From positions 1 through 64,000 of the forward strand of contig JAFKKG010000019.1 of assembly GCA_017305715.1 (NCBI GenBank): a stretch of 64,000 bases of DNA, in the 5' to 3' direction. Position 1 is the stretch's first letter, and every line of letters begins with the position of its first letter. Origin of the DNA: Hyphomicrobiales bacterium (GTDB lineage Bacteria; Pseudomonadota; Alphaproteobacteria; Rhizobiales; Xanthobacteraceae). The position numbers and the translations under genes are program-made. A model generated the notes under the pieces. It was not told the DNA's origin, made no database searches, and saw nothing but the letters and a program-made list of their open reading frames with translations. Positions 35,546 to 44,919 of the stretch are shown in pieces.

Positions 35546-36282
35546 ACCGCCGGAAGCAAGGTGAAGTCGCGATCCTGACCATCGACCGTTCGAACCGGCG
35601 CAACGCGCTCGGTACCGAACTGATGCAGGCGTTCAGCGATGCGTTCGCAGAATTCGCGTATGACGACAGCGTTGCCACGATCGTCGTTTCGGCGACCGCT
35701 CCCGGCTTCTGCGCCGGTAGCGATCTCAAGGAACTGGCGACGATGAACATCGCGGAGATGTGCCATCACGAGGCCGAGACGGCGCGGATCGTGCGCGCGA
35801 TCGGATTTCTGGAGAAGCCGGTGATCGCCGCGGTCAGTGGCTTCGCGCTTGGCGGCGGCGTCGGGCTTGCCGCGGGTTGCGATCTGATCGTCACGCATCC
35901 GCAGTGCCGTTGGCACATGCCGGAGGTGCCGAACGGATGGCTTCCGCCTTGGGCGCTTGCGTCGCTCGCCGTGAGGGTCGGGCCGGTCGTGGCCCGGCGT
36001 CTGGTGTGGGCCAGCGAGCCGATTACCGGAACGGAGGCTCATGACCTGGGGCTTGCCGATTATCTGGTGCCGCAGTCCGACGTCGAGAGCGAGGCAATCG
36101 CGGTGGCGGAACGGCTCGCGGCACTTCCACGCGCGGCCGTCGCCAGCACCAAGCGGTTCTTTGCACCGCTGGTCAACGGCAACGCCGAAGCCAGCGACAT
36201 GCTGGCCAATCGGATCTTTGCCGAGAATTGCAGCGACGAAGCCTCGAAGGCGACGCTTCGCAAATTCGGCATGAAAGTCTGA
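35539..36282 (+). CDS. Enoyl-CoA hydratase/isomerase family protein, tandem copy 2
   Basis: A 247-aa crotonase clearly paralogous to copy 1: both share NRRNA, FCAGSDLK, EMC/DMC followed by an EAET segment, KPVIAAV-GFALGGG and WH-PEVP-GW. The first catalytic Glu position is Gly here, and the second Glu (PEV) is kept. The tandem pair implies two related thioester steps or subunits of one enzyme. ATG 35539 overlaps copy 1 by 7 nt. Confidence 0.87.
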   Translation: MLNRRKQGEVAILTIDRSNRRNALGTELMQAFSDAFAEFAYDDSVATIVVSATAPGFCAGSDLKELATMNIAEMCHHEAETARIVRAIGFLEKPVIAAVSGFALGGGVGLAAGCDLIVTHPQCRWHMPEVPNGWLPPWALASLAVRVGPVVARRLVWASEPITGTEAHDLGLADYLVPQSDVESEAIAVAERLAALPRAAVASTKRFFAPLVNGNAEASDMLANRIFAENCSDEASKATLRKFGMKV

Positions 36283-36302
36283 ACCGTTTGAAGGAATGCG
36301 CG

Positions 36303-37871
36303 ATGAATAAGTTCTGTTCCGCAGAGGCCGCGGTCGCGGCCATCAAGAGTGGTCAGACCGTTGCCAGTGTCGGAGTGATCGGCTGGATCACGCCGGATCT
36401 GATCCTGAAGAGCCTGGCTGCACGGTACCTCAGCGAGGGCGCGCCGCGCGATCTGACCTTCTATTTCCCGTGCGGTACCGGAGATGGCGTCGGCCTTCGC
36501 GGAATGGACCATGTCGCCATCGAAGGCCTGATGAAACGGATCGTGTCCGGCTCCTACATCAATCCGTTGAATCCGGCGACTGGCAAGCGTCCCGAATTGA
36601 TGCGCTTGATCCGTGAGAACGCGATCGAGGCCTATAGCTGGCCGATCGGCGCCAGTATGCAGTGGCTTCGGGAAGTCGCGCGCCGCAGCCCGGGTTACAT
36701 GACCGAAATCGGGCTTGGCTGCTATATCGATCCTGACCAGACCGGTGGCCGCCTGACGGCGCGCGCGACCGATAGTTTGGTCGAGAAAATCCAGTTTCGC
36801 GGCAAGCCGTATCTGTTTTATCCGACGTGGAACATCGACGTCGCCATCATCCGCGCAGGCGAGGCCGACGACGCCGGAAACCTGTCATTCGAAAGCGAAG
36901 CGTTGATGTCGTCCTCGCTCGCGCTGGCGCTCGCGGCGAAGGCCGGCGGCGGGCTTGTGATCGCGCAGGTCTCGCAGCGCGTGGCTCGCGGAACCCGTCG
37001 CGCGCAGGCCGTCCGGATACCCGGGGCGCTCGTTGACCACGTTGTGCTGGATCCAAAACAGATGATGACGACGGAAGTCGAGCATGATGCGGCCTATCTC
37101 GGCGGACAGCCTTACGATCCTTCGAAAATTCCCGGCGTGCCGTTCGGGGCGGACAAGATCATCGCGCGCCGTACGGCAAAGGAAATCAGACCTGGCGTCG
37201 TCAGCATCTTCGGGTTCGGCGCGGCCTCCGATACGCCCCTGGTGATGGCGGAGCAGGGCGCCTTCGACGATGGCAAGATCAGGGACTACGCCTTCACGAC
37301 CGAGCACGGCCCGTTCGGCGGCCTCGTTATGAGCAACTGGCAATTTTCCGCGAACCGTCATCCCGAAGCATTGCTCGACGGACTTGCGCAATTCGATTTC
37401 ATTGACGGCGGAAATTGCGAGTTCGCGGCGCTGGCGTTTGCGCAGTTCGATTCAGCCGGCAATGTCAATGTGAGCAAGTTCGGCAGTTTCAATCCGGGGG
37501 CCGGTGGATTTATCGACATCGCCCACAACGCCCGCGAACTGGTGTTCACCGGGACGTTCACGACGGCGGGGTTGCAGATTGATGGCGGTTCAAACGGTCT
37601 CCGCATCACCAAGGAGGGCAAGGTCCGCAAGTTCGTGAATACCGCGGAGCAGATCACCTATCCCGTGCGCGAGGGCGTGATCAGCCGCGGGCAGCGTGCC
37701 CAGATTATCACCGAACGTGCCGTTTTCGAAGTGACCGGCGAAGGGCTGGTGCTGACCGAAGTTGCCAAGGGCATCGACGTCCGAAAGGATATTCTCGAAC
37801 AAATGGAATTCTCTCCGGCCAGCGTTCGCGATCAGCCCAAGGTCATGGACGAGGCGCTGTTCGCGACGTAG
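36303..37871 (+). CDS. Acyl CoA:acetate/3-ketoacid CoA-transferase family protein
   Basis: A 522-aa class I CoA-transferase with fused alpha and beta halves, the size of the YdiF/propionate CoA-transferase group (COG4670). It begins with SAEAAVAAIKSGQTVASVGVIG, and the likely catalytic Glu lies in MAEQGAFDDG, matching the E-x-G position of the family. GAAGGA precedes the ATG. It should move CoA between carboxylic acids, giving an ATP-free way to activate the substrate imported by the upstream transporter or to recycle CoA from the end product. Confidence 0.85.
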   Translation: MNKFCSAEAAVAAIKSGQTVASVGVIGWITPDLILKSLAARYLSEGAPRDLTFYFPCGTGDGVGLRGMDHVAIEGLMKRIVSGSYINPLNPATGKRPELMRLIRENAIEAYSWPIGASMQWLREVARRSPGYMTEIGLGCYIDPDQTGGRLTARATDSLVEKIQFRGKPYLFYPTWNIDVAIIRAGEADDAGNLSFESEALMSSSLALALAAKAGGGLVIAQVSQRVARGTRRAQAVRIPGALVDHVVLDPKQMMTTEVEHDAAYLGGQPYDPSKIPGVPFGADKIIARRTAKEIRPGVVSIFGFGAASDTPLVMAEQGAFDDGKIRDYAFTTEHGPFGGLVMSNWQFSANRHPEALLDGLAQFDFIDGGNCEFAALAFAQFDSAGNVNVSKFGSFNPGAGGFIDIAHNARELVFTGTFTTAGLQIDGGSNGLRITKEGKVRKFVNTAEQITYPVREGVISRGQRAQIITERAVFEVTGEGLVLTEVAKGIDVRKDILEQMEFSPASVRDQPKVMDEALFAT

Positions 37872-37895
37872 CGATGGGTTGAGTGGCAATACACG

Positions 37896-37936
37896 CGGCG
37901 CGAGCCACCGGCCCAACCGAGGCCGGCCGCGCGCCG
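37896..37936. terminator. Nested hairpin between convergent genes
   Basis: CCGGCC (37908-37913) pairs with GGCCGG (37921-37926) over a 7-nt loop, and CGGCGCG (37896-37902) pairs with CGCGCCG (37930-37936) outside it. It lies between the convergent CoA-transferase and XRE-cupin genes. There is no T-tract, so it may be a transcript-end structure or a bidirectional, weak terminator. Confidence 0.45.
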
Positions 37937-37964
37937 GATGCCGCGCTTGGGTTCTGGTCCAGCC

Positions 37965-38579
37965 TCAGACGGGCGTGACGTATGACGGCCCCACCATAAT
38001 CCACAACACTTCGGCCGGCTGCTCGGTGTTGTTGACGAAGGCGTGTTTCACGTCGCTCGGGAACTGGAAACTGTCGCCCTCGGCAATCTGCACCTGTTCG
38101 TCGCTGACCATAAGACTGATCTGACCTTTCAGCACAAGGCCGGCCTTCTGACCCGGACCCGTCAGCACGTCCTCGCTCTGCACACCCGGCGGCAGCGTGA
38201 TGATCATGAAGCGGAGGCCCTCGCTGTCTGGCGGCGACAGGATATCCTTGCTGAGGCCCATATTGCCGACCATGAGCCGCGGACGGGCATGGCGCCGGCG
38301 CACGAAGGCCGGTTCGGTCCCGGTGCTCGCGGACCCATCCAGCAGCACCATCAGCGGAACATCGAGCGCCAGGCGCAATCGCTCCAGCGTCCGCAGGCTC
38401 GGATTGGCCTGGCCGCGCTCGATCTGGCTGATCACACCGACGGACAGCCCCGCCTGAAGGGCGAGTTCCGCCGAGGAGAGGCCGAGCATTTGCCGGATCG
38501 CACGGACCCTTGCTCCCATTGCAATGGCATCGATTTCACTGTCGGGTGCGCGGTGCGCCATGGTTTCGTCGTTTGCCAT
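37965..38579 (-). CDS. XRE family regulator with C-terminal cupin
   Basis: A 204-aa regulator with an N-terminal XRE HTH (RAIRQMLGLSSAELALQAGLS, then ISQIERGQANPSLRTLERL) and a C-terminal cupin_2 barrel (VLTGPGQKAGLVLKGQISL, then GDSFQFPSDVKHAF). Such HTH-cupin proteins, for example PuuR, often control polyamine or amino-acid catabolism. It lies just upstream of a Pot-type permease gene on the same strand, though the ABC operon is transcribed toward it, so it is likely the local regulator of that system. Confidence 0.92.
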   Translation of the reverse strand: MANDETMAHRAPDSEIDAIAMGARVRAIRQMLGLSSAELALQAGLSVGVISQIERGQANPSLRTLERLRLALDVPLMVLLDGSASTGTEPAFVRRRHARPRLMVGNMGLSKDILSPPDSEGLRFMIITLPPGVQSEDVLTGPGQKAGLVLKGQISLMVSDEQVQIAEGDSFQFPSDVKHAFVNNTEQPAEVLWIMVGPSYVTPV

Positions 38580-38681
38580 CGTTGTGTCCGTGGAAGGAGG
38601 CTGAACGCCACCGAGGTGAGGGTAGTGCCGGCCGCGTCATCTTGGGGATCCGCGCTGTCGCGGGCCGGCCTTCTTGGTTGC

Positions 38682-39512
38682 TCATGAGGTAAGCTTTTCG
38701 ATCCCATAAACCCGGTCGGCAATCAATAGAACCACGATTGCGATCAACATCTGCACCGTGCTGATGGCTGCGATCGACGGATCGAACTGGTTTTCCATAT
38801 AGCTCAGCATCACGACCGGAAGCGTGTTGGTGCTCGCACTGCCGAAAAAGAACGACAACGGCAGATTGTCGAGAGAGGTCAGGATGGCGAACAATCCGCC
38901 CGCAAAGACGCCCGGCCGTACCAGCGGGAGGGTCGTATGGACCAGCGTTTGCCAGCGGCTGGCGCCCAGGATCGCGGCCGCTTCTTCGAGGTCCGGCGGG
39001 ATCGAACGATAGACCGACAGCACGGTCCGAACGATGTAGGGGATGCCTGCCACCGTATGGGCGATCAGCAGCGCGGCGAACGAAATGCCGAGCGCGAGCG
39101 AACTGAGGAAATAGAGCAGCGCGAGGCCGAGCACGATCGCCGGCACGGTCACGGGCGCGAGCAGCAAGTTCGACACGATCGCGGCTGCCGTCGTGCGCGA
39201 GCGGGCCAGCGCGAGCGCGGCAGGTACGCCGAGGATCGTTCCGAACATGGTCGACAGGACGGCGACCTGGCCCGAGACGATGAGCGCGTCGATGAACGGC
39301 CTGTATTCGAGGATGCGCCAATACCAGCGCAGGCTGAAACCCGGGATCGGGAAGGCGATGAAGGAGGCCGTCGAGAACGACACCGCCACGACGGATACGA
39401 TCGGAGCCGCGATGAAGCCGAGGAACAGGAGCACATAGAGCGCCAGCGCGATCACGCCGTAGCGCACGCGCCGGCGCCGCCGGAGGGGAAGGGCGGTTGC
39501 GAGCGCGGTCAC
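38682..39512 (-). CDS. Pot-type ABC transporter permease (PotC-like)
   Basis: A 276-aa membrane permease with six predicted helices and the BPD_transp_1 EAA-type loop EEAAAILGASRWQTLVHTTLPL. It uses a GTG start overlapping the preceding permease stop (GTGA). It is the last gene of a minus-strand operon that begins with the ATPase at 41568. PotC-like members take up spermidine, putrescine or related cationic solutes, as well as iron or other organic compounds. Confidence 0.9.
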   Translation of the reverse strand: MTALATALPLRRRRRVRYGVIALALYVLLFLGFIAAPIVSVVAVSFSTASFIAFPIPGFSLRWYWRILEYRPFIDALIVSGQVAVLSTMFGTILGVPAALALARSRTTAAAIVSNLLLAPVTVPAIVLGLALLYFLSSLALGISFAALLIAHTVAGIPYIVRTVLSVYRSIPPDLEEAAAILGASRWQTLVHTTLPLVRPGVFAGGLFAILTSLDNLPLSFFFGSASTNTLPVVMLSYMENQFDPSIAAISTVQMLIAIVVLLIADRVYGIEKLTS

Positions 39513-40396
39513 GACTTACCCCCGCTGCGGCGCAGGAATTTCGCCTGCAGCGCAAGGCAGATCAGGCCGATGATGAGCAGCAAATTGCCCATCGCGGCGG
39601 CAAAGCCGACATCCTGGGCGACGTTGAATTGCTGGTAGATCAGCAGCGACAGCGTGGTGACTTTGCCGCCACCGAGAAGCAGCATCGTCAGGAAGCTTCC
39701 ACACGTTACCACGAAGACCAGGATACAGCCGGTCGCAATGCCGTCGAGGCTGAGCGGCAGGGTAATGCGGAAGAAGGTGCCGAACGCGCTCGCGCCGAGC
39801 ACGCGCGCCGATTCCTCTAGTCGCACGTCCACCTTCTGCAGGACGGCGGTGATCGACAGGATCATGAACGGTGCGAGCACGTGGACGAGGCCGAGATAGA
39901 CGGCGAACGGTTCGTCCGCAAGGTTGATCGGGCGCGGAATGATGCCCCAGTCGAACAGCAGCGTGGTGAGCGCGCCGCGGCGCGCCAGCAGCACGCGCCA
40001 GCCGAAGGTCCGCATGATGATGGAGGTCAGCAGCGGTGCGATGAGCAGGAACACGATGACGGTGTTCCAGCGGCCGGCGAAGCGCACCATGAAATAGGCG
40101 ACGGGATAGCCGACGATGAGGCATAGCACCGTGGAGATCACCGCCACCTTCAGGGTTTCCGCGATGATGCCGCCGTAATAGGCGTCCGTCAGCAGTTTGA
40201 TGTAGTAGAACAGCGGGCCATTGGTCGCGGCCTGCCCGGTCTGCAGGCTGCGCAGGATGTTGGCGCCGAGCGGAATCACAAAGAAGAATCCGAGGAACAG
40301 CAGGACCGGAACGACCCAGCTCGGGCCAGCCAGCCGATAGGGACGGCTGGGGCGCGCCTTGGCGTCGCTATCCACCACGGGGATCCCGGCCGTCAC
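39509..40396 (-). CDS. Pot-type ABC transporter permease (PotB-like)
   Basis: A 295-aa membrane permease with six predicted helices. The cytoplasmic EAA loop is visible as EESARVLGASAFGTFFRITLPL. A GTG start overlaps the ATPase stop (GTGA), and its own stop overlaps the PotC-like start. It pairs with the 38682-39512 product in the membrane. Confidence 0.9.
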   Translation of the reverse strand: MTAGIPVVDSDAKARPSRPYRLAGPSWVVPVLLFLGFFFVIPLGANILRSLQTGQAATNGPLFYYIKLLTDAYYGGIIAETLKVAVISTVLCLIVGYPVAYFMVRFAGRWNTVIVFLLIAPLLTSIIMRTFGWRVLLARRGALTTLLFDWGIIPRPINLADEPFAVYLGLVHVLAPFMILSITAVLQKVDVRLEESARVLGASAFGTFFRITLPLSLDGIATGCILVFVVTCGSFLTMLLLGGGKVTTLSLLIYQQFNVAQDVGFAAAMGNLLLIIGLICLALQAKFLRRSGGKS

Positions 40397-41568
40397 GGTG
40401 CGTCCTCCAGGACAATCGCGTTGTCGGGTTGCCAGCCCAGCCCGACCCTGCGGTCAGCCGGGATGTCCTTGCGGTTCTGGCTATAGGCGAAGAACGGCGC
40501 GTCTTGGCCGGGTACGCACAGCTCGTAGGCGAAATAGCTGCCGCGGAACACGACGTCCTGGATCAGGGCCTGCATCGTGCCGGCCACGACGGGGCCGATC
40601 TCGATGCGCTCCGGCCGCACGGCAAGCAAAATGGTATTGCCCGGTGCCAGTGGGGTGTCGGACTGCACCAGCGCGCTTGCGCCCGGCTCACCCGCGAGCG
40701 CGACGCGCCAGCATCGTTCTGCCGCTTGAGCGGTCACGGTGCCGGCCACGATGTTGGCGGTTCCGAGGAACTCGGCGACGAAGCGATTGCGCGGCCGCTC
40801 ATAGACGTCCGTCGGCCGGCCGACCTGAACGACCTGTCCGTCGGACATCACGGCGACACGGTTGCTCATGGTCAGCGCCTCTTCCTGATCATGTGTGACC
40901 AGGATCGACGTGATGCCGAGCCGGTGCTGGATCTCGCGCAACTCGAACTGCATGCGCTCGCGCAGATTCTTGTCGAGCGCACCGAGCGGTTCGTCGAGCA
41001 GCAAGGTCGAGGGGTTGGTGACCAGCGCCCGCGCCAACGCGATGCGCTGCTGCTGGCCGCCCGAAAGTTGGTGGATCTGCCGGTCTTCATGCTGGGTGAG
41101 CCGCACCAGCGCCAGCATCTCGCGGACGCGCGTGGTGCGCTCCGCCGCCGACACGCCCCGCATCTTCAAGCCGAAGGCGACGTTTTCGCCGACCGTCATA
41201 TGCGGAAAAAGGCTGTAGCTCTGAAACACCATGCCGAGGCCGCGCTTGTTCGGCGGCAATTCGGTGACGTCGTGCGTACCAATGACGACACTGCCGTGGT
41301 CGGGCGTCTCGAAGCCCGCGATGATGCGCAACGTGGTGGTCTTGCCGCAACCGGACGGTCCGAGCAGCGCCAGCATCTCGCCGCCTTCAATGGTCTGCGT
41401 CATCGGCCGAAGCGCCTGGACCGAACCAAAACTCTTGCTGATTCCAAGCAGTTGCAGCGGCACCCCGCGCGTCGTCGTGCGATGTTCGGAGACCGCCGAC
41501 GGCAGCCCGATCGAGGCGCCGCCGATCGTCGACGGCGGTGAGGCCCGCATGGCTCCCATTAGCGTCAT
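40393..41568 (-). CDS. Pot-type ABC transporter ATP-binding protein (PotA-like)
   Basis: A 391-aa ABC ATPase with Walker A GPSGCGKT, signature LSGGQQQRIALARAL, Walker B LLLDEPLGALD and a C-terminal TOBE-type regulatory domain, as in PotA/UgpC. GGGGGCTGA precedes the ATG. The N-terminus carries about 30 extra residues before the ATPase fold. It is first in its operon and divergent from the binding protein at 41788. Confidence 0.92.
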   Translation of the reverse strand: MTLMGAMRASPPSTIGGASIGLPSAVSEHRTTTRGVPLQLLGISKSFGSVQALRPMTQTIEGGEMLALLGPSGCGKTTTLRIIAGFETPDHGSVVIGTHDVTELPPNKRGLGMVFQSYSLFPHMTVGENVAFGLKMRGVSAAERTTRVREMLALVRLTQHEDRQIHQLSGGQQQRIALARALVTNPSTLLLDEPLGALDKNLRERMQFELREIQHRLGITSILVTHDQEEALTMSNRVAVMSDGQVVQVGRPTDVYERPRNRFVAEFLGTANIVAGTVTAQAAERCWRVALAGEPGASALVQSDTPLAPGNTILLAVRPERIEIGPVVAGTMQALIQDVVFRGSYFAYELCVPGQDAPFFAYSQNRKDIPADRRVGLGWQPDNAIVLEDAP

Positions 41569-41587
41569 TCAGCCCCCGTCATCTTGC

Positions 41588-41740
41588 GAGGTCCCAACCT
41601 CAATAAAATGAACTAAGAGGCAAATCGGTCGGCACGTCAACTGGGGAGTTTGGGCTATTTTGTAAGCATATGCTGCCTTTCGCGGCTTTGGGGTCTACAT
41701 TTTACTGAATGGGGTTGCGTCTGCGTTCACGATAGTGAAT
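41588..41740. promoter_or_regulatory. Divergent regulatory region with three palindromes
   Basis: Between the divergent ATPase and binding-protein genes (about 219 nt) lie three inverted repeats: GAGGT/ACCTC with a 4-nt spacer (41588-41601), the perfect 10-bp AGCATATGCT (41665-41674), and TTCAC/GTGAA with a 4-nt spacer (41727-41740). These are candidate sites for the XRE-cupin regulator at 37965 or another factor. I see no riboswitch-like fold. Confidence 0.45.
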
Positions 41741-41787
41741 GCTTCGGTCAGGTCCTTGGGGGACGTCGAGGCAACAAGGGGTGTGTG

Positions 41788-42828
41788 ATGCGACATCGAT
41801 TCGGAACACCAACACGCGCGCTCGTGGCGGTCGCCACAGCATTTCTCAGCGCAGCGAGCGCGTCGGCAGCAGATCTGACGGTCGGCGCTTTCGGCGGTAT
41901 CTGGGAGCAGAGCCTGCGCAAATGCGTAGTGGAGCCGTTCCAGAAGCGCACCGGTAAAACCGTCGATGTCGTGCTCGGTGCGCCGCTGCAATGGCTGAAC
42001 CAGATCGCCGCCAGCCCGAACAAGCCGCCACTCGATGTGGTCTACATGCCGAGCGAATCCGCGTATGACGCGATTGATCGCGGGCTGGTCGACCTGTTCA
42101 CGACGGAGAAGGTGCCCAACATCGCCGACGTCCTGCCGCAGTTCAAGGATCTCGGAAAGGGCTACGGCGTCCCGCATAATTACGGCGCCATGGGGATCAT
42201 CTATAACGGCCAGACGGTGAAGGATCCGCCCAAGGACTGGAAGGCGTTCGTCGAGGGGACCGTTGCCGGCAAGTGGAAGGCCTCGATGCCGGGCGTGAAC
42301 TATCCGAGCGCCGGTCTGGCGATCTCGGTCTGGATGTTCGCGGACCTGTTTGGCGGCGGCGTCGACAACATTTCGCCCGGCCTGACGCAGATCAAGCGGA
42401 TGCAGAAGAGCGGCAATCTCGCCTTCTGGACCGATCCGAACAGCGTGCTGAACGGACTGAAGGGCGGCGATATCGATATGGCGCTGTATTGGGACGGCCG
42501 CGCCTGGGCCTTCATCGACGACAACAATAGCGACTTCAAATATTATTCGCCCGGGCCGGGGGTCGGCGTCGGCCTCACCTGGGTGCAGAAAATCAAGAAC
42601 AGCTCTGATCTCGGCTATGACTTCGTCAACTCGACGCTCAGCAAGGAAGCTCAATCCTGCTTCGGCAGCGCGGTGCGCTACGGCGTCACCAACAAGAACG
42701 CGGTCTTCGACCCCAAGATCAAGCACGAGATCACGGACACCTCGATCATCGTGTTTCCGCCCTATCGGCAGATCGTGCCGCATCAAGCCAATTGGGTCGA
42801 GACCTGGAATAAGGAGATCGGCCGCTAG
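41788..42828 (+). CDS. Extracellular solute-binding protein, PotD-like
   Basis: A 346-aa periplasmic binding protein of the PotD/SBP_bac family. A signal peptide of about 27 residues ends near ASASA, followed by LTVGAFGGIWEQSL. It has the two-lobe layout with GVPHNYGAMGIIYN and WDGRAWAFID segments. It is divergent from the PotABC-like genes at 38682-41568 and likely serves them. It is directly followed by the hydantoinase genes, linking transport to that catabolic unit. Confidence 0.9.
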   Translation: MRHRFGTPTRALVAVATAFLSAASASAADLTVGAFGGIWEQSLRKCVVEPFQKRTGKTVDVVLGAPLQWLNQIAASPNKPPLDVVYMPSESAYDAIDRGLVDLFTTEKVPNIADVLPQFKDLGKGYGVPHNYGAMGIIYNGQTVKDPPKDWKAFVEGTVAGKWKASMPGVNYPSAGLAISVWMFADLFGGGVDNISPGLTQIKRMQKSGNLAFWTDPNSVLNGLKGGDIDMALYWDGRAWAFIDDNNSDFKYYSPGPGVGVGLTWVQKIKNSSDLGYDFVNSTLSKEAQSCFGSAVRYGVTNKNAVFDPKIKHEITDTSIIVFPPYRQIVPHQANWVETWNKEIGR

Positions 42829-42870
42829 ACGCGGCCGACATTCTCACGATCGCTGCGGAGACAAGGTATC

Positions 42871-44919
42871 ATGGGTTATCGGGTAGGCGTCGATATCGGC
42901 GGATCGTTTACGGATTTCGCTTTGTTCGACGAGGCGACGCAAAGTCTCAAGACACTGAAGGTATTTTCGCGGCCCGACGAGCCGGGCGCGGAAGTGCTCG
43001 AGGGGATTCGCCTGGTGGGTGAGCGCTACGGCATCCGGCCGGAGGAGGTCAGCTACTTTACCCATGGCACCACGGTCGGCATCAACACGGTCATCCAACG
43101 CAAGGGATTGCGCCTCGCCCTGTTCACGACGGAGCATTTCCGCGACGTGCTCGAGATCGCGCGCCTCAAGATCCCGGACATGTACAACCTGCTGTCCAAG
43201 CGCGCCGCGCCGCTCATCACGCGCGATCTCGTCTTCGGCGTCACCGGCCGTCTCCGGGCCGATGGCAGCGTCCAGGACGAGCTCGACGAGGCGAGCGTCG
43301 CGCGGGCGGTCGAAGGTGCCCGCGCCGCGGGCGCCGAGGGGATCGTGATCTCGTTCCTGCACGCCTATCGCAATCCCGCGCACGAGCTCGCCGCCAAGGC
43401 GATCGTCGAGCGGCTCGCGCCCGAAATCCCGGTTTTCTGTTCGAACGAAACCTGGCCGATCATTCGCGAATATGAGCGCACCATCACGGCCGCGATCGGC
43501 GCCTATGTGCAGCCGCGCGTCGCGCATTATCTCGGCTCCCTGCAGCAGGCGCTGAAGGATGTCGGCGTCACTGCCGATCCGCGGCTGACCAAGTCCAATG
43601 GCGGCGTGATGACAGCCGAGCAGGGCAAGAACCAGTGCGTCCAGATGATCCTGTCGGGCACGGCCTCGGGCGTCATCGGCGCGAGCTACGTCGCCGAGAT
43701 CTGCGGCATCGAGCGCTGCATGAGCCTCGACATCGGCGGCACCAGCGCGGATGTCGCGGTCATCATCGGCGGGCAGCCGCAATATGGCGTCGGTGAACAG
43801 ATCGGCGAGTTCCAGATCTTCATCCCGTCGGTCTCGGTCAGTTCGATCGGGGAGGGCGGTGGTTCGATCGCGTGGATCGACGCCCAGGGAGTCCTCAAGG
43901 TCGGGCCGGAGAGCGCCGGTTCGCGGCCAGGGCCGGCGTGCTATGGGCGCGGCGGGACGCGGGCGACAATCACCGACGCCTTTGCAGCGCTCGGCCTGGT
44001 CGGCCTGTCGGAGATCGGCTATTCGGCCGTGACGATCGATCGCGCGGCGGCGCGGCGGGTGGTCGGCGAGCTTGCCGAGGCGCTCGGACGCACGATCGAG
44101 CAGACCGCGGAGGCGATCATTCGCATCGCGGTATCGGGCATGTATTCGGACGTCAGCGCGCTGGTCTCGCGCTCGGGCATTGACCCGCGTGAATTCTCCT
44201 GCCTCGCCTTCGGCGGCGCCGGTCCGATGATGGCCTGTTTCCTGGCGCGCGAACTCGGCATGCAGGAGGTCGTCGTCCCGACCACACCCGGTGTGCTGAG
44301 CGCGCTCGGCGGCCTGATCGCCGACCTCAAGAGCGACTTCATCAAGACGCTCTATGCCGATCTCGACGTCGCGACGGCCGCCGTCATCCGGACCGAGTTC
44401 GCCATGCTGAAAGAACGCGCGGTCGACTGGCTGCGGCGCGACCAGGGCTATGACGGCACTTACGCGCTGAAGTATTCGGCCGAGTTGCGCTATCGGGGCC
44501 AGTCCTTCGAGATCGATACGGCGCTCGATCCGGATACGATCGCGGCCTGCGACGTCGCCGCGATGGCGGCGTCATTCCACCGCGAGCACGAGCGAATCTA
44601 TGGCCACGCCGATCCCCACGCCGCCATCCAGGTGATCTCGCTGCGCATCATCGTCAGCGGCAAGACCGCCAAGCCCGACTTTCCCCGGCGCAAGCTGCAG
44701 CCCGGCCCGGCATCTTCGACGCGCCAGGCCGAGGTCTGGCTCGACGGCGCGCAACGCCAGATCGATCTCTATCGCCGCGCGGACCTGATTCCGGGTCAGA
44801 CCTTCGCCGGACCGGCAGTCGTGACCCAGGACGATTGCACCACCGTCGTGCCGCCGGGCTATGTCACCCGCGTCGACGAATACGCCAATTTGCGCATTAC
44901 GCGGGAGGCCGCACAGTGA
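42871..44919 (+). CDS. hyuA: Hydantoinase/oxoprolinase family protein, HyuA-type subunit
   Basis: A 682-aa protein with the actin-like ATPase motifs DIGGSFTD at 8-15 and, in the second domain, DIGGTSADVAVI. It also has THGTTVGINTVIQR and a C-terminal HyuA/oxoprolinase domain. These enzymes use ATP to open cyclic amides such as hydantoins, N-methylhydantoin or 5-oxoproline, or carboxylate ketones (acetone carboxylase). The partner HyuB follows with a GTGA overlap. ACAAGG precedes the ATG. Which cyclic substrate is used cannot be read from the sequence. Confidence 0.9.
   Translation: MGYRVGVDIGGSFTDFALFDEATQSLKTLKVFSRPDEPGAEVLEGIRLVGERYGIRPEEVSYFTHGTTVGINTVIQRKGLRLALFTTEHFRDVLEIARLKIPDMYNLLSKRAAPLITRDLVFGVTGRLRADGSVQDELDEASVARAVEGARAAGAEGIVISFLHAYRNPAHELAAKAIVERLAPEIPVFCSNETWPIIREYERTITAAIGAYVQPRVAHYLGSLQQALKDVGVTADPRLTKSNGGVMTAEQGKNQCVQMILSGTASGVIGASYVAEICGIERCMSLDIGGTSADVAVIIGGQPQYGVGEQIGEFQIFIPSVSVSSIGEGGGSIAWIDAQGVLKVGPESAGSRPGPACYGRGGTRATITDAFAALGLVGLSEIGYSAVTIDRAAARRVVGELAEALGRTIEQTAEAIIRIAVSGMYSDVSALVSRSGIDPREFSCLAFGGAGPMMACFLARELGMQEVVVPTTPGVLSALGGLIADLKSDFIKTLYADLDVATAAVIRTEFAMLKERAVDWLRRDQGYDGTYALKYSAELRYRGQSFEIDTALDPDTIAACDVAAMAASFHREHERIYGHADPHAAIQVISLRIIVSGKTAKPDFPRRKLQPGPASSTRQAEVWLDGAQRQIDLYRRADLIPGQTFAGPAVVTQDDCTTVVPPGYVTRVDEYANLRITREAAQ

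Noticed and set aside
41569-41787. Riboswitch in the leader of the PotD-like gene
   Set aside because: I could not find a conserved aptamer core or a clear expression platform; the palindromes fit protein sites better.
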